Shown: piece by piece, positions 29,239-38,297 of the stretch
How positions within the stretch are numbered: position 1 is the first letter of the stretch
Layout: each line of letters opens with the position of its first letter
Origin: Croceibacterium sp. TMG7-5b_MA50
Lineage (GTDB): Bacteria > Pseudomonadota > Alphaproteobacteria > Sphingomonadales > Sphingomonadaceae
Direction: 5' to 3'
DNA length: 64,000 nt
Assembly: GCF_039830145.1 (NCBI RefSeq)
Contig: NZ_CP156082.1
Coordinates: 1,196,001-1,260,000 of the forward strand
Translations under genes and position numbers: made by a program
Notes under the pieces: model-generated
Told to the model about the DNA's origin: nothing
Databases searched by the model: none
The model's input: the letters and a program-made list of their open reading frames with translations, nothing else

Positions 29239-29964
29239 ATGACCTCTTCGATCAACAAGACCGTGCTGATCAGCGGCGCTTCCGCCGGCATCGGCGAAGC
29301 GACCGTGCGGGAACTGGCGGGAGCGGGTGCGCGCCTGTTCATCGGTGCGCGCCGCACCGATCGGCTGGAAACGCTCGCTCGGGAGCTTGGCCCCAATGTC
29401 GCGTGGCAGGCGCTGGACGTGACCGACGCTGCCAGCTTCGCCGCCTTCGCCGACGCGGCCGAGCAGCGCTTCGGCCCGATCGACGTGCTGATCAACAATG
29501 CGGGCATCATGCCGCTGTCACCGCTCGCCGCGCTGAAGCAGGATGAGTGGACGCGCATGATCGACGTCAACATCCATGGCGTGCTCAACGGCATCGCGGC
29601 CGTGCTGCCCCGCTTCGTGGCGCAGGGGCACGGCCATGTGGTGAACGTCGCATCCATCGCCGCGCATGTCGTGCTTCCCAGTGCCGCCGTCTATTGCGCC
29701 ACCAAGCACGCGGTGTGGGCGATCACGGAGGGATTGCGGCAGGAGCATGACGAGATCCGCAGCACCATCATCTCCCCCGGCGTCGTCGCCACGGAGCTGG
29801 GCCATGACATCACCGACCCAGCGATCGCCACCGCCCTTACGGAGTGGCGGCAGAAGTCGCTGACGCCCGACGCCATCGCGCGTGCGGTCCGTTACGCGCT
29901 GGAGCAGCCGGAGGGTGTCGACATCAACGAGGTGATCGTGCGCCCCACCGCGGCCAATATGTGA
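29239..29964 (+). CDS. SDR-family oxidoreductase
   Basis: A 241-residue short-chain dehydrogenase: cofactor motif SGASAGIG, then INNAG, VNVASIA and the catalytic Y-x3-K in AAVYCATKHAVW. Arg residues after the first beta strand (GARRTDRLE) favour NADPH. It resembles the YdfG-like/uncharacterised group often paired with AraC regulators. ATG follows GAAAGGA. Substrate unknown; induction by the divergent AraC protein is likely. Confidence 0.88.
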   Translation: MTSSINKTVLISGASAGIGEATVRELAGAGARLFIGARRTDRLETLARELGPNVAWQALDVTDAASFAAFADAAEQRFGPIDVLINNAGIMPLSPLAALKQDEWTRMIDVNIHGVLNGIAAVLPRFVAQGHGHVVNVASIAAHVVLPSAAVYCATKHAVWAITEGLRQEHDEIRSTIISPGVVATELGHDITDPAIATALTEWRQKSLTPDAIARAVRYALEQPEGVDINEVIVRPTAANM

Positions 29965-29970
29965 CGGGGT

Positions 29971-30000
29971 GGCGGGGCGGCTCCAGTAGCCGTCCCCGCC
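29971..30000. terminator. Bidirectional terminator hairpin
   Basis: GGCGGGG-CGGCT pairs with AGCCG-T-CCCCGCC (one bulged T) around a 5-nt loop, between the convergent SDR gene and the nspC-like gene. Confidence 0.6.
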
Positions 30001-30008
30001 CGCCCGCA

Positions 30009-31187
30009 TCAGCTCAGCCGGTTGCGGAAATCCTCGTACTCGAAACGCTTGATGCATTCCAAAGCATCGGTATCGCTGTCCCACAGCCAGATCGACGGCA
30101 GCGGAACCCCGTTGAAGGTCGTCGTCTTGACCATGGAATAATGCGCCTGATCCAGGAAGGCGAAGCGCTCGCCGGCACGCGCCGGCACCGGCAGGCGGTA
30201 GTCGCCGATGACATCGCCCGCCAGGCAGGACGGGCCGCCCAGCCGGATCGGCTCGCCCTGGCCTTGCTCGGCCTCGCCCAGCATGGCGGGGCGATACGGC
30301 GCCTCGATCACGTCGGGCATGTGGCAGGTTGCCGACACGTCCGTGATCGCCAGCGGCATGGCGTTCCAATGGGTATCCAGCACCGTGCCGACCAGGATGC
30401 CGGCATCCAGCGCCACCGCCTCGCCCGGCTCCAGGTAGATCTCCGCGCCGGTATCCTCCGCCACGTCGCGCAGGAACTCGACCAGCTCCTCCCGCTGGTA
30501 ATCGGCGCGGGTGATGTGGTGGCCGCCGCCGAAATTCAGCCATTTGATCTGCCCGAAATAGGGCTCCAGATGATCGAACAGCACATCCCAGGTGCGTTTC
30601 AGCGGCTCCAGGTCCTGCTCGCACAGAGTGTGCAGGTGGATGCCGTCCACCATCGCCATGTGCTCTTCCGTCAACTGATCGATCGGCCAGCCCAGGCGGC
30701 TGTGCGGTGCACACGGGTCATACCGGGGCACCTCCCCCTCGGCATGCATCGGGTTCACGCGCAGGCCGATGTCGAACCCGCCGCCGCGCACCCGCGCATC
30801 CTCCAAGATCAGGCTGGCGCGTTCCAGCTGCTGGGGCGAATTGAAGATCACATGGTCGGACAGCCGGCAGATCTCCGGCAGGTCCTCCGGCTTGTAGGCC
30901 GCGCAATAGGTCGCGATCTCTCCGTCGTAGAACTCGGATGCGAGCCGCGCCTCCCACAGGCCGGAGGTACACACGCCGTCGAGGTACTCGCCGATGATCG
31001 GCGCGACCGACCACATGGAGAACGCCTTCAGCGCCGCCAGCACCTTGATGCCCGCCGCATCGCGCACATCGGCCAGCATCTGCAAATTGGCGCGCAGCTT
31101 GGCCGCGTCGATGACGAAGGCCGGGCTGTCCACCCGATTCAGATCGAAATGGGCGAATGCGCCCGGATCGCCGGCTCTGGTTTCCAT
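30009..31187 (-). CDS. nspC: Carboxynorspermidine/carboxyspermidine decarboxylase
   Basis: A 392-residue PLP enzyme of the alanine-racemase/ODC fold group III. It decarboxylates carboxy(nor)spermidine to (nor)spermidine. The N-terminal DSPAFVIDAAKLRANL, the PLP-lysine region VLAALKAFSMWSV, the WLNFGGGHHITRADY phosphate-binding segment and the C-terminal SCLAGDVIGDY (catalytic Cys/Asp region) are all present. It is third in a minus-strand operon after the synthase-like gene and a small lipoprotein. Confidence 0.92.
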   Translation of the reverse strand: METRAGDPGAFAHFDLNRVDSPAFVIDAAKLRANLQMLADVRDAAGIKVLAALKAFSMWSVAPIIGEYLDGVCTSGLWEARLASEFYDGEIATYCAAYKPEDLPEICRLSDHVIFNSPQQLERASLILEDARVRGGGFDIGLRVNPMHAEGEVPRYDPCAPHSRLGWPIDQLTEEHMAMVDGIHLHTLCEQDLEPLKRTWDVLFDHLEPYFGQIKWLNFGGGHHITRADYQREELVEFLRDVAEDTGAEIYLEPGEAVALDAGILVGTVLDTHWNAMPLAITDVSATCHMPDVIEAPYRPAMLGEAEQGQGEPIRLGGPSCLAGDVIGDYRLPVPARAGERFAFLDQAHYSMVKTTTFNGVPLPSIWLWDSDTDALECIKRFEYEDFRNRLS

Positions 31188-31200
31188 CAGTCCCCCGGAA

Positions 31201-31566
31201 TCAATCTATACAGATCCCGCCGGTCGCTCGGCCGTTCTCCACCTTGGAGAAGCAGCCGAACGGCCGGTCGTCGGCCTGGCACTGGCCGGTGACCTGCGCA
31301 TTGTCGGCGACGGCCTCGGTCACGACGCAATCGGCCGCGCACTGGCTGCCGTCGGTGCATGCCTTGCCCGCGTCGGCATAGGGCTTCACGCACAGCTCCG
31401 CCTGCAAGCGCCCGCGGCGTTCCACCACACCACCCGCCGCACGGCAATCGGCCGCGGCGCTGTCGGCCATGGTGGCGTTGGGGCCGATCGGCGCGCTCTC
31501 CTCCGCCGGGACAGGCGCGCAGGCGGCGAGCAGCGCCAGTGCGGTGACGATCAGCGGCCGCATCAT
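31201..31566 (-). CDS. Small cysteine-rich lipoprotein
   Basis: A 121-residue protein with a lipoprotein signal ending in the lipobox LAAC (Cys near residue 17). The mature part has about eight further cysteines spread through a compact C-terminal domain (CRAAGG, LCVKPYADAGKACTDGSQCA, ADC, GQC, FGCF, GICID), suggesting several disulfides. The start ATG overlaps the stop of the upstream synthase gene (TGATG), so it is co-translated with polyamine genes. No function is recognised; a link to polyamines is only positional. Confidence 0.72.
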   Translation of the reverse strand: MMRPLIVTALALLAACAPVPAEESAPIGPNATMADSAAADCRAAGGVVERRGRLQAELCVKPYADAGKACTDGSQCAADCVVTEAVADNAQVTGQCQADDRPFGCFSKVENGRATGGICID

Positions 31567-32777
31567 CAGAACTCCAGCGGGGCGGAGAGCTGCTCGACCG
31601 TCCAGGGCAGGCCTTGCGTGTTCAGCATGTCCATGAACGGATCGGGATCGAACTCCTCCATGTTGAACACGCCCTTGCCTGTCCACGCACCCGTCAGCAC
31701 CATGGCGCTGCCGATCATCGCGGGCACGCCGGTGGTGTAGCTGACCGCCTGGTTGCCGGTCTCGGCAAAGGCCTCCTCATGGTCGCAGATGTTTTTGATG
31801 TAGAAGGTCTGCTCCCCCGAACCGTCCAGCGCCTCGCCCGTGGCGATCACGCCGATATTGGTCTTGCCCTTGGTCGTGGAGCCCAGGCTGGACGGTTCCG
31901 GCAGCACGGCCTTCAGGAACTGCAACGGAATGATCGGGCGCCCTTCGTACATCACCGGGTCGATCCGGGTCATTCCGACATTCTGCAGCACGGTCAGGTG
32001 CTTGATGTACTCGTCACCGAACGTCATCCAGAACCGCGCCCGCTCCAATTCCGGCACGAACCTGGCCAGGCTCTCCAGCTCCTCGTGATACATCAGGTAC
32101 ATGTTCTTGGGGCCGACGCCCTCGAAGTCGAAGCCCTGCTTGACGCTCATCGCCGGGGTCTCGACCCACTCGCCGTTCTCCCAGTGGCGGGCGGGCGCGG
32201 TCACTTCGCGGATGTTGATTTCCGGGTTGAAGTTGGTCGCGAAGCTCTGCCCGTGATCGCCGCCATTGCAGTCCAGGATGTCGAGCCGGCGGATCGTCTT
32301 CAGCTTGTGCTTCTTCAGCCACATGGCGAAGACGCTGGTCACGCCGGGGTCGAAACCACTGCCCAGCAGCGCCATGATCGCGGCCTGCTTGAACCGGTCG
32401 TGGTACGCCCACTGCCAGTGGTATTCGAACTTGGCCTGATCCTTGGGTTCGTAATTGGCGGTATCGAGGTAATCGACGCCGGCTTCCAGGCAGGCATCCA
32501 TGATCGGCAGGTCCTGGTACGGCAGCGCCAGGTTGACCACCAGCTTCGGCTGCACGCGGCGGATCAGGTTGACCATCGCCGGCACCTCCTCCGCATCGAT
32601 TTCGTACGTGGCGACGTCCTGCCCGGTCCGCTCCTTGACGGAGACGGCGATGGCATCGCACTTGCTCTTTGTCCGGCTGGCGAGATGGATCGCGCTGAAG
32701 ATCTCGGCGTTCATCGCCATCTTGTGCACCGCGACCGAGCTGACCCCGCCCGCGCCGATCACCAGGATTGTGGACAT
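31566..32777 (-). CDS. Saccharopine dehydrogenase family protein, probable carboxynorspermidine synthase
   Basis: A 403-residue NAD(P)-dependent reductase. The Rossmann motif VIGAGGVSSVAVHKMA is at the N-terminus; later blocks include LGSGFDPGVTSVFAMWLKKH and DILDCNGGDHGQ. Together with an nspC partner this matches carboxy(nor)spermidine dehydrogenases, which condense diaminopropane or putrescine with aspartate semialdehyde. ATG 32777 is chosen because GGGAG lies 6 nt upstream; a start 12 nt earlier is also in frame. It is the first gene of the polyamine operon. Confidence 0.88.
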   Translation of the reverse strand: MSTILVIGAGGVSSVAVHKMAMNAEIFSAIHLASRTKSKCDAIAVSVKERTGQDVATYEIDAEEVPAMVNLIRRVQPKLVVNLALPYQDLPIMDACLEAGVDYLDTANYEPKDQAKFEYHWQWAYHDRFKQAAIMALLGSGFDPGVTSVFAMWLKKHKLKTIRRLDILDCNGGDHGQSFATNFNPEINIREVTAPARHWENGEWVETPAMSVKQGFDFEGVGPKNMYLMYHEELESLARFVPELERARFWMTFGDEYIKHLTVLQNVGMTRIDPVMYEGRPIIPLQFLKAVLPEPSSLGSTTKGKTNIGVIATGEALDGSGEQTFYIKNICDHEEAFAETGNQAVSYTTGVPAMIGSAMVLTGAWTGKGVFNMEEFDPDPFMDMLNTQGLPWTVEQLSAPLEF

Positions 32778-32865
32778 GCAAACTCCCATTTCGCAAAGCT
32801 GCGCTGCCGGCCATAACGCATGAGGCAGGGCACCGGCGCCAGCACAATGGCGCCCGTTTAGGCGA

Positions 32866-33855
32866 ATGGAGCGGGTGAGCAAGATGAGTGTCGAAGCGGT
32901 CAGAATTCCGACACAGGCCGGCGTGGCGCGCGCGGCGGAGAAGATCGCGGCGATCCTGCCGCCCACCCCGCTGCTGCCGTTCACTTGTCGCGAACAGCAG
33001 GTGTACGCCAAGGCCGAGTGCCTGCAACCGATCGGCGTGTTCAAGATCCGCGGCGCCTGGCACCGCCTGTCCGACCTGACGGAGGAGGAGCGCGCGGCTG
33101 GCGTGGTCGGCGTGTCGAGCGGCAACCACGCGCAGGGCGTCGCCTGGGCCGCGCGGCGGCTGGGTATCGCGGCAGCGATCGTGATGCCGGCCGATGCGCC
33201 GCAGGTGAAGCTGGCGCGCGTGCGCGAATTGGGTGCGGAGGTCGTGACCTATGACCGGCGGACCGAGGATCGCGACGCCATCTCCCGCGCTCTGGCGGCG
33301 GAACGGGACGCGACGCTGGTTCACGCCTTCGGCGATGCATGGGTGATCGAAGGTCAGGGCAGCACCGGCATCGAACTGTCGGCGCAGATGCAGGCGCTGG
33401 CGGGTGGCGACCCTACGCGGATCATCACCCCGCTGGGCGGCGGCGGCCTGGCCGCGGGCCTCGCTCTCGCCTGCCCCGATGCCGAGATCGTGGGCGTGGA
33501 GCCCGAAGGCTGGGACGACGTCGCCCGCAGCCTCGCCACCGGCACGATCCAGCGCGTCGCTGCCGATGCCCCTGCCACCGCCTGCGACGCCTTGCAGACG
33601 CCCGCCACCTGGCCAGTCAACTTCGCCGTCCTCAACGGCCGCATCAGCGCGGTGACGGTGTCCGAGGCGGAGGTCCGCGCCGCCCAGCGCTTCGCCTTCG
33701 CGCAATTGCGGCTGGTCCTGGAACCCGGCGGCGCCACCGCGCTGGCCGCGGCGCTAGCGGGCAAGGTCGCGCTGGACGGGCGAACGGCACTGGTGCTGTC
33801 AGGCGGCAACACCGATGCGGCGAGCTTTGCCAGGGTGCTGGAGGAGGCGGCTTAA
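32866..33855 (+). CDS. PLP-dependent threonine/serine dehydratase
   Basis: A 329-residue fold-type II PLP enzyme. The PLP lysine lies in LQPIGVFKIRGAWHR, the substrate loop is SSGNHAQGVAWAA, and the phosphate cup is LGGGGLAAGLAL. It deaminates L-threonine or serine, or racemises serine. It lacks the C-terminal ACT-like domain of biosynthetic IlvA, so it is the short catabolic form. Both ATG 32866 and ATG 32884 are plausible; the second has GGTGAG upstream. Divergent from the polyamine operon. Confidence 0.88.
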   Translation: MERVSKMSVEAVRIPTQAGVARAAEKIAAILPPTPLLPFTCREQQVYAKAECLQPIGVFKIRGAWHRLSDLTEEERAAGVVGVSSGNHAQGVAWAARRLGIAAAIVMPADAPQVKLARVRELGAEVVTYDRRTEDRDAISRALAAERDATLVHAFGDAWVIEGQGSTGIELSAQMQALAGGDPTRIITPLGGGGLAAGLALACPDAEIVGVEPEGWDDVARSLATGTIQRVAADAPATACDALQTPATWPVNFAVLNGRISAVTVSEAEVRAAQRFAFAQLRLVLEPGGATALAAALAGKVALDGRTALVLSGGNTDAASFARVLEEAA

Positions 33856-33925
33856 GGGTGGACTTACCTAAGCATCAATGGCCGGAATGGGTGGATTTCG
33901 GATCTTCGCCACAAGCTCACACGTC

Positions 33926-33946
33926 GTCCCGGACTTGATCCGGGAC
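33926..33946. repeat. Palindromic intergenic element
   Basis: GTCCCGGA-CTTGA-TCCGGGAC, an 8-bp stem. The sequence resembles a short interspersed palindrome familiar from many alphaproteobacterial genomes, and sits between convergent genes where it can also act as a terminator. Confidence 0.55.
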
Positions 33947-33981
33947 CCCGCTTCTTGATGCCACGCCAGAGGGTTAGCGGG

Positions 33982-34002
33982 CCCCCGGATCAGATCCGGG
34001 GG
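33982..34002. repeat. Second palindromic intergenic element
   Basis: CCCCCGGATC-A-GATCCGGGGG, 10-bp arms around one base. It shares the CCGGATC/GATCCGG core with the element 36 bp upstream and looks like a related copy. Confidence 0.55.
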
Positions 34003-34228
34003 AAGATACTGATTTCGGCGCGGCAGATTTGGGACGTTTTCCGCCATTCCTGCCAGCGCCGCTGTCCTACATCAGGTGCATCTGTTATGGCACACCCATG
34101 CCCCGCCGGATTTCCTCGCGCACGCACTCAACGCCGGTCAGCTGCCGCGCCGCAGTACCTGACGCGGCGGCCCACGGTAGGTGTCAACTTAGTGTAAACT
34201 TCCAGCGCAAACCCTTGAAACAACACAC

Positions 34229-35620
34229 TCACGCTGGCGCCGACACCCGCTCCAGATCGCCGATGAAATCCTCCGTCCAGCGCAGGACATTTTCCTCCCG
34301 CACGGTCACGATCAGCTGCTCCCACCGCGCCTTGCGCTCGGCCAGCGACATGTCCAGCGCCAGCCGGATGCTGTGGGCCACGTCATCCGGGCTGTACGGG
34401 TTCACCAGCAGCGCCTCGCCCATCTGCAGGGCCGCCCCGGCGAAGCGCGACAGGATCAGCACGCCCGGATCCTCCGGGTCCTGCGCGGCGACATATTCCT
34501 TCGCCACCAGGTTCATGCCGTCACGCAGCGGGGTGACCAGGCCGATCTTGGATGCGCGATAGAAGCCGAACAGCTCCGCCGTGCTGTAGCCCCGGTTGAC
34601 GTACCGGATCGGCACCAGGTCCACATCGCTGCGTGCGCCGTTGATCATACCGGTCTTCTGTTCCAGCATCGTGCGGATCTTCTGGTACGATCCGATATCC
34701 TCCCGGCTGGGGGGCGCGATCTGGATGAACAGCAGGTCCTTGATCCGCTCGGGATAGGTGTCGAAAAACCGGCCGATGCCGTCGATCCGTTCGGGCAGGC
34801 CCTTGGAATAGTCCAGCCGGTCGACACCGATCATCGCGGTCCGCGTGCGGCTGGAATCCTTCAGCCGGCGGAACGCCGTCTTGGCCGCCATGGTCTGGCC
34901 CTGCGCCATGAAATGATCGTAGTCGACGCCGATCGGGTAAGCCTTGGCGATCGTGCGCCGGCCGTCCAGTTCCACCACGCAGCGTTCGTGATCGACCGTC
35001 GCATGCAGTTCCCGCTCGCAATAGTGCAGGAAGCTTTCCAGCCACTCGGTCGTCTGGAACCCGAGCAGGTCGTAATGCAGCATCGCCCGCACCAGCCGCT
35101 CGTGAAACGGCAGGCTGACGAACAGCCGCGTCGGCGGCCAGGGAATGTGGAGGAAGAAACCGATCCGGTTCTTGATCCCCCGCGCCCGCAACCTCTCGCC
35201 CAGCGGCATCAGGTGGTAGTCGTGGACCCAGACAGTATCCTCGGGCTCGATCAGCGGCAGCACGCTTTCGGCAAAACGTTCATTGACCCGCTCGTACCCG
35301 CGGCCGAACTCCTGCTCGTACTCGGTCAGGTCGATGCGGTAGTGGAACAGCGGCCACAGCGTCGAATTGGCGTAGCCGTTGTAGTATTCTTCGACATCCT
35401 GCTGTTCCAGGTCGATCGTGGCGGTGGTCACCCCGTCCGATCGCTGGACATTGATGTTGCCGGTGAACCTGTCGGTCTCCTGCCCCGACCAGCCGAACCA
35501 GATGCCGCCATTCTGCTTCAAGGCCGCGTTCAGTGCGCCGGCCAAGCCACCCTGGGCCCCTGCGGCCCCCCGTGCCTTGGGAACTGCGACGCGATTGGAA
35601 ATGACGACAAGACGGCTCAA
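34229..35620 (-). CDS. otsA: Trehalose-6-phosphate synthase
   Basis: A 463-residue GT20 glycosyltransferase making trehalose-6-phosphate from UDP-glucose and glucose-6-phosphate. Signatures: VVISNRV start with GGLAGAL, VWVHDYHLM, IGFFLHIPWPP, GVDRLDYSKGLPERI and the sugar-nucleotide site PLRDGMNLVAKEYVA. It starts at a TTG that overlaps the upstream GH15 stop by 4 nt (TTGA). Third gene of an otsB-GH15-otsA operon. Confidence 0.96.
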   Translation of the reverse strand: MSRLVVISNRVAVPKARGAAGAQGGLAGALNAALKQNGGIWFGWSGQETDRFTGNINVQRSDGVTTATIDLEQQDVEEYYNGYANSTLWPLFHYRIDLTEYEQEFGRGYERVNERFAESVLPLIEPEDTVWVHDYHLMPLGERLRARGIKNRIGFFLHIPWPPTRLFVSLPFHERLVRAMLHYDLLGFQTTEWLESFLHYCERELHATVDHERCVVELDGRRTIAKAYPIGVDYDHFMAQGQTMAAKTAFRRLKDSSRTRTAMIGVDRLDYSKGLPERIDGIGRFFDTYPERIKDLLFIQIAPPSREDIGSYQKIRTMLEQKTGMINGARSDVDLVPIRYVNRGYSTAELFGFYRASKIGLVTPLRDGMNLVAKEYVAAQDPEDPGVLILSRFAGAALQMGEALLVNPYSPDDVAHSIRLALDMSLAERKARWEQLIVTVREENVLRWTEDFIGDLERVSAPA

Positions 35621-37434
35621 CGGACAGTGTTCCAGTTCTTAGAGAGGAGGCCAGCGCAATTGATTACCCCAACGAGCGAATAGGTCTGGGGGAAGTTCCC
35701 CCACAACTCGCCCGTGACGAAGTCCATGTCCTCCGACAGCAGGCCCGACCGGGTGCGGTGGTCCAGCATGATGCAGAACAGCTCCCGCGCCTCGTGGTGC
35801 CGGCCCATCCGTGCTAGCGCATCGATCAGCCAGAAGGTGCAGATGTTGAAGGCGGTTTCCGGCGGGCCGAAATCATCCTCCCGCTGGTAGCGCAGCATAT
35901 GCTCGCCCCGGCGCAGCTTGCGTTCGATCGCATCGATGGTCCCGGCGAAGCGCGGATCGTCCGGCTCCAGGAAGCGCATTTCCAGCAGCTGGAGCAGGCT
36001 GGCATCGAGGTACTCGCTCTCGAAGCTCGCCTTGTAGAAACCGTCCCGTTCGTCGGAATCCGCGACCCAGGCGTCGCGATCGATGCGGGTGCGAATGGCA
36101 TCGGCACGATCGTGCCAGAGCGTCGCGCGATCCACCCTGCCCAGCCGCTCGGCCACATTGGCGAGCCGGTCACAGGCTGCCCAGCACATCACCACGGAAT
36201 AGGTATGGACCTCTTCCCGGGTGCGGAATTCCCACAGGCCCGCATCGGGCTGATCGTGCATCTTCCAGGCCATCTCGCCCACCTGCTCCAGCCGGGCGAA
36301 ATCACGTTCGTCAGCCACCCGCAACAGACGCTGGTCGAAGAACGCCTGCACGGTCGGCAGCACGATCTGGCCGTAGCAGTCGTGCTGCACCTGATGGTAG
36401 GCGGCATTGCCCACCCGTACCGGCCCCATCGCGCGATAGCCGGACAGCGCCGGCGCGACATTCTCCGTCAGCTCCGCCACGCCCATCACCGAATAAAGCG
36501 GCTGGATCTGCCCGCCACGCGCATCGTCCACGATGTTGCGCAGATATGCGAGGTACTTCTCCAGCACGTCGAGCGCCCCCAACCGGTTCAGCGCCTGCAC
36601 CGTGTAGTAAGAATCGCGGATCCAGCAGAAGCGGTAGTCCCAATTACGGCCGCTGTCGGGCGCTTCGGGGATCGAAGTGGTCAGCGCGGCGACGATCGCG
36701 CCGGTTTCCTCGTGCTGGCACAGCTTCAGCGTAATGGCGCAGCGGATCACCTCCTCCTGCCACTCGAACGGAGTGGCGAGGCCGCGGACCCACAGCCGCC
36801 AGTATTTGCGCGTCTGCTCCTCCAGCTGCCGCAACTCGGCGCGAAGATTGCCGACGAACGGCTCGTCCGGCCCCAAGAAGAAGTGCTGATCGCTTTCCAC
36901 CCGGTAGGTCTTGCCTGTCTCCACATAGCCGACGGGCGCATCGGTCGACAGGCGCAGCGTCTGCTCACCCAGCAGGTAGCGGATGTGGTTGCTGCCGCTG
37001 GTGGTGACAGGCTCGGCCGCGCCGTAATCGTGCACGGGAGCAAGCGTGATGGTCAGGCGCGGCACGCCGGCGACCGGGCGCACGATCCGCACGAACGCGA
37101 CCGGGCGGTACATGCGCCCGGACCGTTCGAAACGGGGGCAGAAGTCGGTGATCTCCACCGCGCTGCCGTCCTCCGCCTCCAACCGGGTGACGAGGATCGG
37201 GGTGTTGCGTTCATATCGCTGCGTGGCGCGCACCTGCCCCTCCAGCGCGAAGCGCCACACTCCGCGATCCGGCCGCTCGCCATTCAGCAGGGAGCAGAAC
37301 ACCGGATCGCCATCGACCCGCGGGATGCAGCCCCAAACAAGGCCGGCGCGATCATCGATCATGCCGGAGACCTGGCAATTGCCGACCGGCCACAGTTCAA
37401 GGCTGGCGGGATTGGCGCCGTCCGCGGCGCTCAC
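35617..37434 (-). CDS. GH15 family glycoside hydrolase (glucoamylase/trehalase-like)
   Basis: A 605-residue cytoplasmic protein with no signal peptide. An N-terminal beta-sandwich (GNCQVSGMIDDRAGLVWGCI) precedes the (alpha/alpha)6 domain with the GH15 hallmark GRNWDYRFCWIRDSYYTVQA. Bacterial members with this N-terminus include trehalases and glucoamylase-like enzymes. It overlaps otsB upstream (GTGA) and otsA downstream (TTGA), so production is coupled to trehalose synthesis. That makes trehalose turnover a likely role, not shown directly. Confidence 0.9.
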   Translation of the reverse strand: MSAADGANPASLELWPVGNCQVSGMIDDRAGLVWGCIPRVDGDPVFCSLLNGERPDRGVWRFALEGQVRATQRYERNTPILVTRLEAEDGSAVEITDFCPRFERSGRMYRPVAFVRIVRPVAGVPRLTITLAPVHDYGAAEPVTTSGSNHIRYLLGEQTLRLSTDAPVGYVETGKTYRVESDQHFFLGPDEPFVGNLRAELRQLEEQTRKYWRLWVRGLATPFEWQEEVIRCAITLKLCQHEETGAIVAALTTSIPEAPDSGRNWDYRFCWIRDSYYTVQALNRLGALDVLEKYLAYLRNIVDDARGGQIQPLYSVMGVAELTENVAPALSGYRAMGPVRVGNAAYHQVQHDCYGQIVLPTVQAFFDQRLLRVADERDFARLEQVGEMAWKMHDQPDAGLWEFRTREEVHTYSVVMCWAACDRLANVAERLGRVDRATLWHDRADAIRTRIDRDAWVADSDERDGFYKASFESEYLDASLLQLLEMRFLEPDDPRFAGTIDAIERKLRRGEHMLRYQREDDFGPPETAFNICTFWLIDALARMGRHHEARELFCIMLDHRTRSGLLSEDMDFVTGELWGNFPQTYSLVGVINCAGLLSKNWNTVR

Positions 37435-38174
37435 AGGCCGAGCCAGTCGTGAACGGCGATGACGTCAGGCAGCCGGTGCCGTGCGCGCGTAGGAGTGCGG
37501 TCGCCGACCAGGACGCCGAAGCCGCCCAGCGCCTCGGCCGCGCGGAAGCCATCCTCGTCGGTGATGTCGTCACCCACGAACACCGGCATGGCGCCGCTGA
37601 ACGGCGCTACCTGCATGAAGGCACGCACCGCCCCTTCCTTGCTGACGCCGGGCCGCACAAGCTCGATCACGCTCTTGCCGCGCTTCACCTCCAGCAGGTG
37701 CACGGCCGCCAGTTCCCCCGCGAAGGCGAGGCCCGCCGGCTCCAAAGCAGGGTCGCTGCGATAATGGAGCGCCGCGCCGTGAGGCTTGGCTTCCAGCATG
37801 AAGCCGTGCGCGGCGGCGAAATCCTGCAGCGCAGCCTCGGCTTCCGGCGGCAGTGCCACCGGCGCATCACCCAGCAGCGAGCCATCGGCGAGTTCGCGGG
37901 CGATGCCATGCGATCCGGCACGTGCCACCCGCAAGGGCCCGAGATGCCGCTGCAGGTCGGGAATGGCCCGGCCGCTGACCAGGGCCAGCCGGCCGTCAAG
38001 CTGGTCAGCCAGGTCGGCCAGGCGATCCGCCAGACCATCACCGACGGTGATGCTATCGGGCGTCGGGGCGAGATCGATCAGGGTGCCGTCGAAATCGAGA
38101 AACAACGCTATTGGCCGGTCGGCGCGCAGAGCGGCGAGGGGCGGAGGCGACGGGGGGAGATTGTCCGGTAACAT
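37431..38174 (-). CDS. otsB: Trehalose-6-phosphate phosphatase
   Basis: A 247-residue HAD-superfamily phosphatase. Motif I DFDGTLIDLAP carries the nucleophilic Asp, VSGR is motif II, the cap has EVKRGKSVIELV, and GDDITDEDGF is motif IV. It dephosphorylates trehalose-6-phosphate. First gene of the operon; its TGA overlaps the GTG start of the GH15 gene. Confidence 0.95.
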   Translation of the reverse strand: MLPDNLPPSPPPLAALRADRPIALFLDFDGTLIDLAPTPDSITVGDGLADRLADLADQLDGRLALVSGRAIPDLQRHLGPLRVARAGSHGIARELADGSLLGDAPVALPPEAEAALQDFAAAHGFMLEAKPHGAALHYRSDPALEPAGLAFAGELAAVHLLEVKRGKSVIELVRPGVSKEGAVRAFMQVAPFSGAMPVFVGDDITDEDGFRAAEALGGFGVLVGDRTPTRARHRLPDVIAVHDWLGL

Positions 38175-38297
38175 GCCAAATGTGTAGCCATGCAGGCCCG
38201 CCGGTCAACCGCTGCGCCGTGTTGTAACATGCGTCACAAGCCGGTCATACCGGTGCTGCACCGCTCCCGCCTCATCGTCCATGGGGGACAGGCGCAC

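Larger units (their letters stand above)
33856..34228. other. Non-coding interval with two palindromic elements
   Basis: 373 bp between the 3' ends of two convergent genes. No gene could be supported. It holds the two palindromes listed separately, about 35 bp apart. The remainder shows no coding signal that would be expected at this GC content. Confidence 0.6.
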
